From: Calothrix sp. C42_A2020_038
GTDB taxonomy: Bacteria > Cyanobacteriota > Cyanobacteriia > Cyanobacteriales > Nostocaceae
Assembly (NCBI GenBank): GCA_015272395.1
Contig: JACYLQ010000048.1
Coordinates: 1 to 64,000 of the forward strand
DNA: 64,000 nucleotides
Reading direction: 5' to 3'
The notes beneath the pieces are model-generated. The model had not been told where the DNA came from and did no database searches. It worked only from the letters and a program-made list of their open reading frames with translations. Positions 63,335-64,000 of the stretch are shown here, piece after piece. The translations under genes were made by a program, and so were the position numbers. Position 1 is the first letter of the stretch. Each line of letters begins with the position of its first letter.

Positions 63335-64000
63335 TTACTGAACAACTTTAATTTCATCTAGCTGATCAATTACAACATCAGCACCCTTTACATGGTCAGA
63401 TTTATTTAACCACGTAATACCGATACACCCAGCAGCACCAGCATTTGTTGCCATCCGCATATCGCCAACTGAGTCACCCACCATTAAAGTGACACTACTG
63501 TCTACTTCAAGTTTTCGGCAAGCTTCTAAGAATAACCTGGGGTCGGGTTTACCTACTCCAAAGTCTACCCCCATTTGGAGTTGGATGTATTTACCCAAAT
63601 CATGGACTCGAACAAAATCATATACCTCGTTTGTTGTGGCAGCTGAGAGGATACCAATTTTTAAACCCGCTTGCGATAGTCTCTCCAATACATGTAAAGT
63701 ACCAGGAAACAATGGCGAAGGCACCTGTCCAACATACTTATCAGCTTCAGAAAGCGCAGAACGTGCGATGTTCATAGACTCATACCAACTCCTTCCCGTT
63801 TCCGCAATATAAGCTGCTGCTGCTACTTCTGTATCGTGTCTGCTTGCTACAGCGATTAAGCCTGCTGGGTCGAGAATATTATTGTTAACACCAAATGCCA
63901 TTAATAGTGGTTCCCCTGTACCAGGAATCTGTGTGTCAACAATACGCGCGCAGTGTTTTGCCAACGATAGTAGATGTGATTCTGAATCTTCTAAAGTGCC
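63335..64000 (-). CDS. HAD-family hydrolase, N-terminus outside the window
   Basis: The frame stays open to the window edge, where it reads GTLEDSESHLLSLAKHCARI, the end of HAD motif I (DxDGTLxDS). Motif II is IGILSAATTNE, motif III Lys is in GVGKPDPRLFLE, and motif IV is MVGDSVGDMRMATNAGA. A helical cap lies between motifs I and II. It resembles phosphoglycolate phosphatase-like or pyrophosphatase-like enzymes, but the substrate is undetermined. About 222 residues are visible and the first ten or so are missing. Confidence 0.9.
   Translation of the reverse strand, partial: GTLEDSESHLLSLAKHCARIVDTQIPGTGEPLLMAFGVNNNILDPAGLIAVASRHDTEVAAAAYIAETGRSWYESMNIARSALSEADKYVGQVPSPLFPGTLHVLERLSQAGLKIGILSAATTNEVYDFVRVHDLGKYIQLQMGVDFGVGKPDPRLFLEACRKLEVDSSVTLMVGDSVGDMRMATNAGAAGCIGITWLNKSDHVKGADVVIDQLDEIKVVQ

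Noticed and set aside
1-64000. tRNA or rRNA genes
   Set aside because: I looked for T-loop-like GGTTCGAATCC words and rRNA signatures and found none convincing; a dedicated tRNA scan would settle it.

Overview
The window reads as chromosomal DNA of a cyanobacterium, probably a filamentous (Nostocales-like) one. It carries chlM (chlorophyll synthesis), apcD (phycobilisome terminal emitter), SphX/PstS-type phosphate-binding proteins and many small families typical of cyanobacteria (DUF2996, DUF3038/DUF4335, DUF2555). By eye the base composition is near 40% GC. The octamer HIP1 (GCGATCGC) is almost absent, while the palindrome GGCGCC is scattered through nearly every coding region.

Layout. 1-7.6 kb: DUF2996 gene, xseB/xseA, a CHAT-domain protein without its catalytic dyad, recA with a LexA-like box, a DUF423 protein, a paralogous pair of small membrane proteins and chlM. 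8-12.3 kb: an orphan HlyD-type adaptor, a BrnT/CopG-type toxin-antitoxin pair, nagA and purE. 12.5-22.2 kb: a co-directional arsenic island (minus strand) with arsJ, its partner GAPDH, a phosphate-binding lipoprotein, arsR, arsC, arsH, a flavin disulfide-reductase-like enzyme, an AqpS-like aquaglyceroporin, a doubly broken acr3 pump gene and a second phosphate-binding lipoprotein. 22.5-30.3 kb: a MacAB-type efflux system, then pstS-pstC-pstA-pstB with a Pho box. 30.8-40.9 kb: bioY-lspA, a secreted Pro/Thr/Gly-rich protein, an FHA-containing class A penicillin-binding protein, the DUF3038/DUF4335 pair, apt, an orphan DppB-like permease and an RRM protein whose ribosome-binding site lies inside a perfect hairpin. 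41-51 kb: purF, purL, a three-copy small-RNA array with CRP-type boxes, apcD, rlmD, an RsbW-like kinase and asnS. 51.3-64 kb: a P450, a 5'-truncated glycosyltransferase, an M48 peptidase with TPRs, mscS, a tnpB remnant, three tandem Yfr2-like small RNAs, purH, a carboxylesterase, DUF2555, coaBC, an S4 protein and a HAD phosphatase cut by the window edge.

How the genes work together. The island can reduce arsenate (ArsC), sense arsenite (ArsR), let arsenite leave through a channel (AqpS-like) and export arsenate as 1-arseno-3-phosphoglycerate (GAPDH plus ArsJ), while the dedicated arsenite pump Acr3 is dead. Four purine genes (purE, purF, purL, purH) and apt are scattered rather than in one operon. 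The most striking non-coding content is two unrelated triplicated small-RNA arrays, each copy with its own promoter and terminator. One of them has a TGTGA-N6-TCACA box at a fixed distance upstream of every copy.
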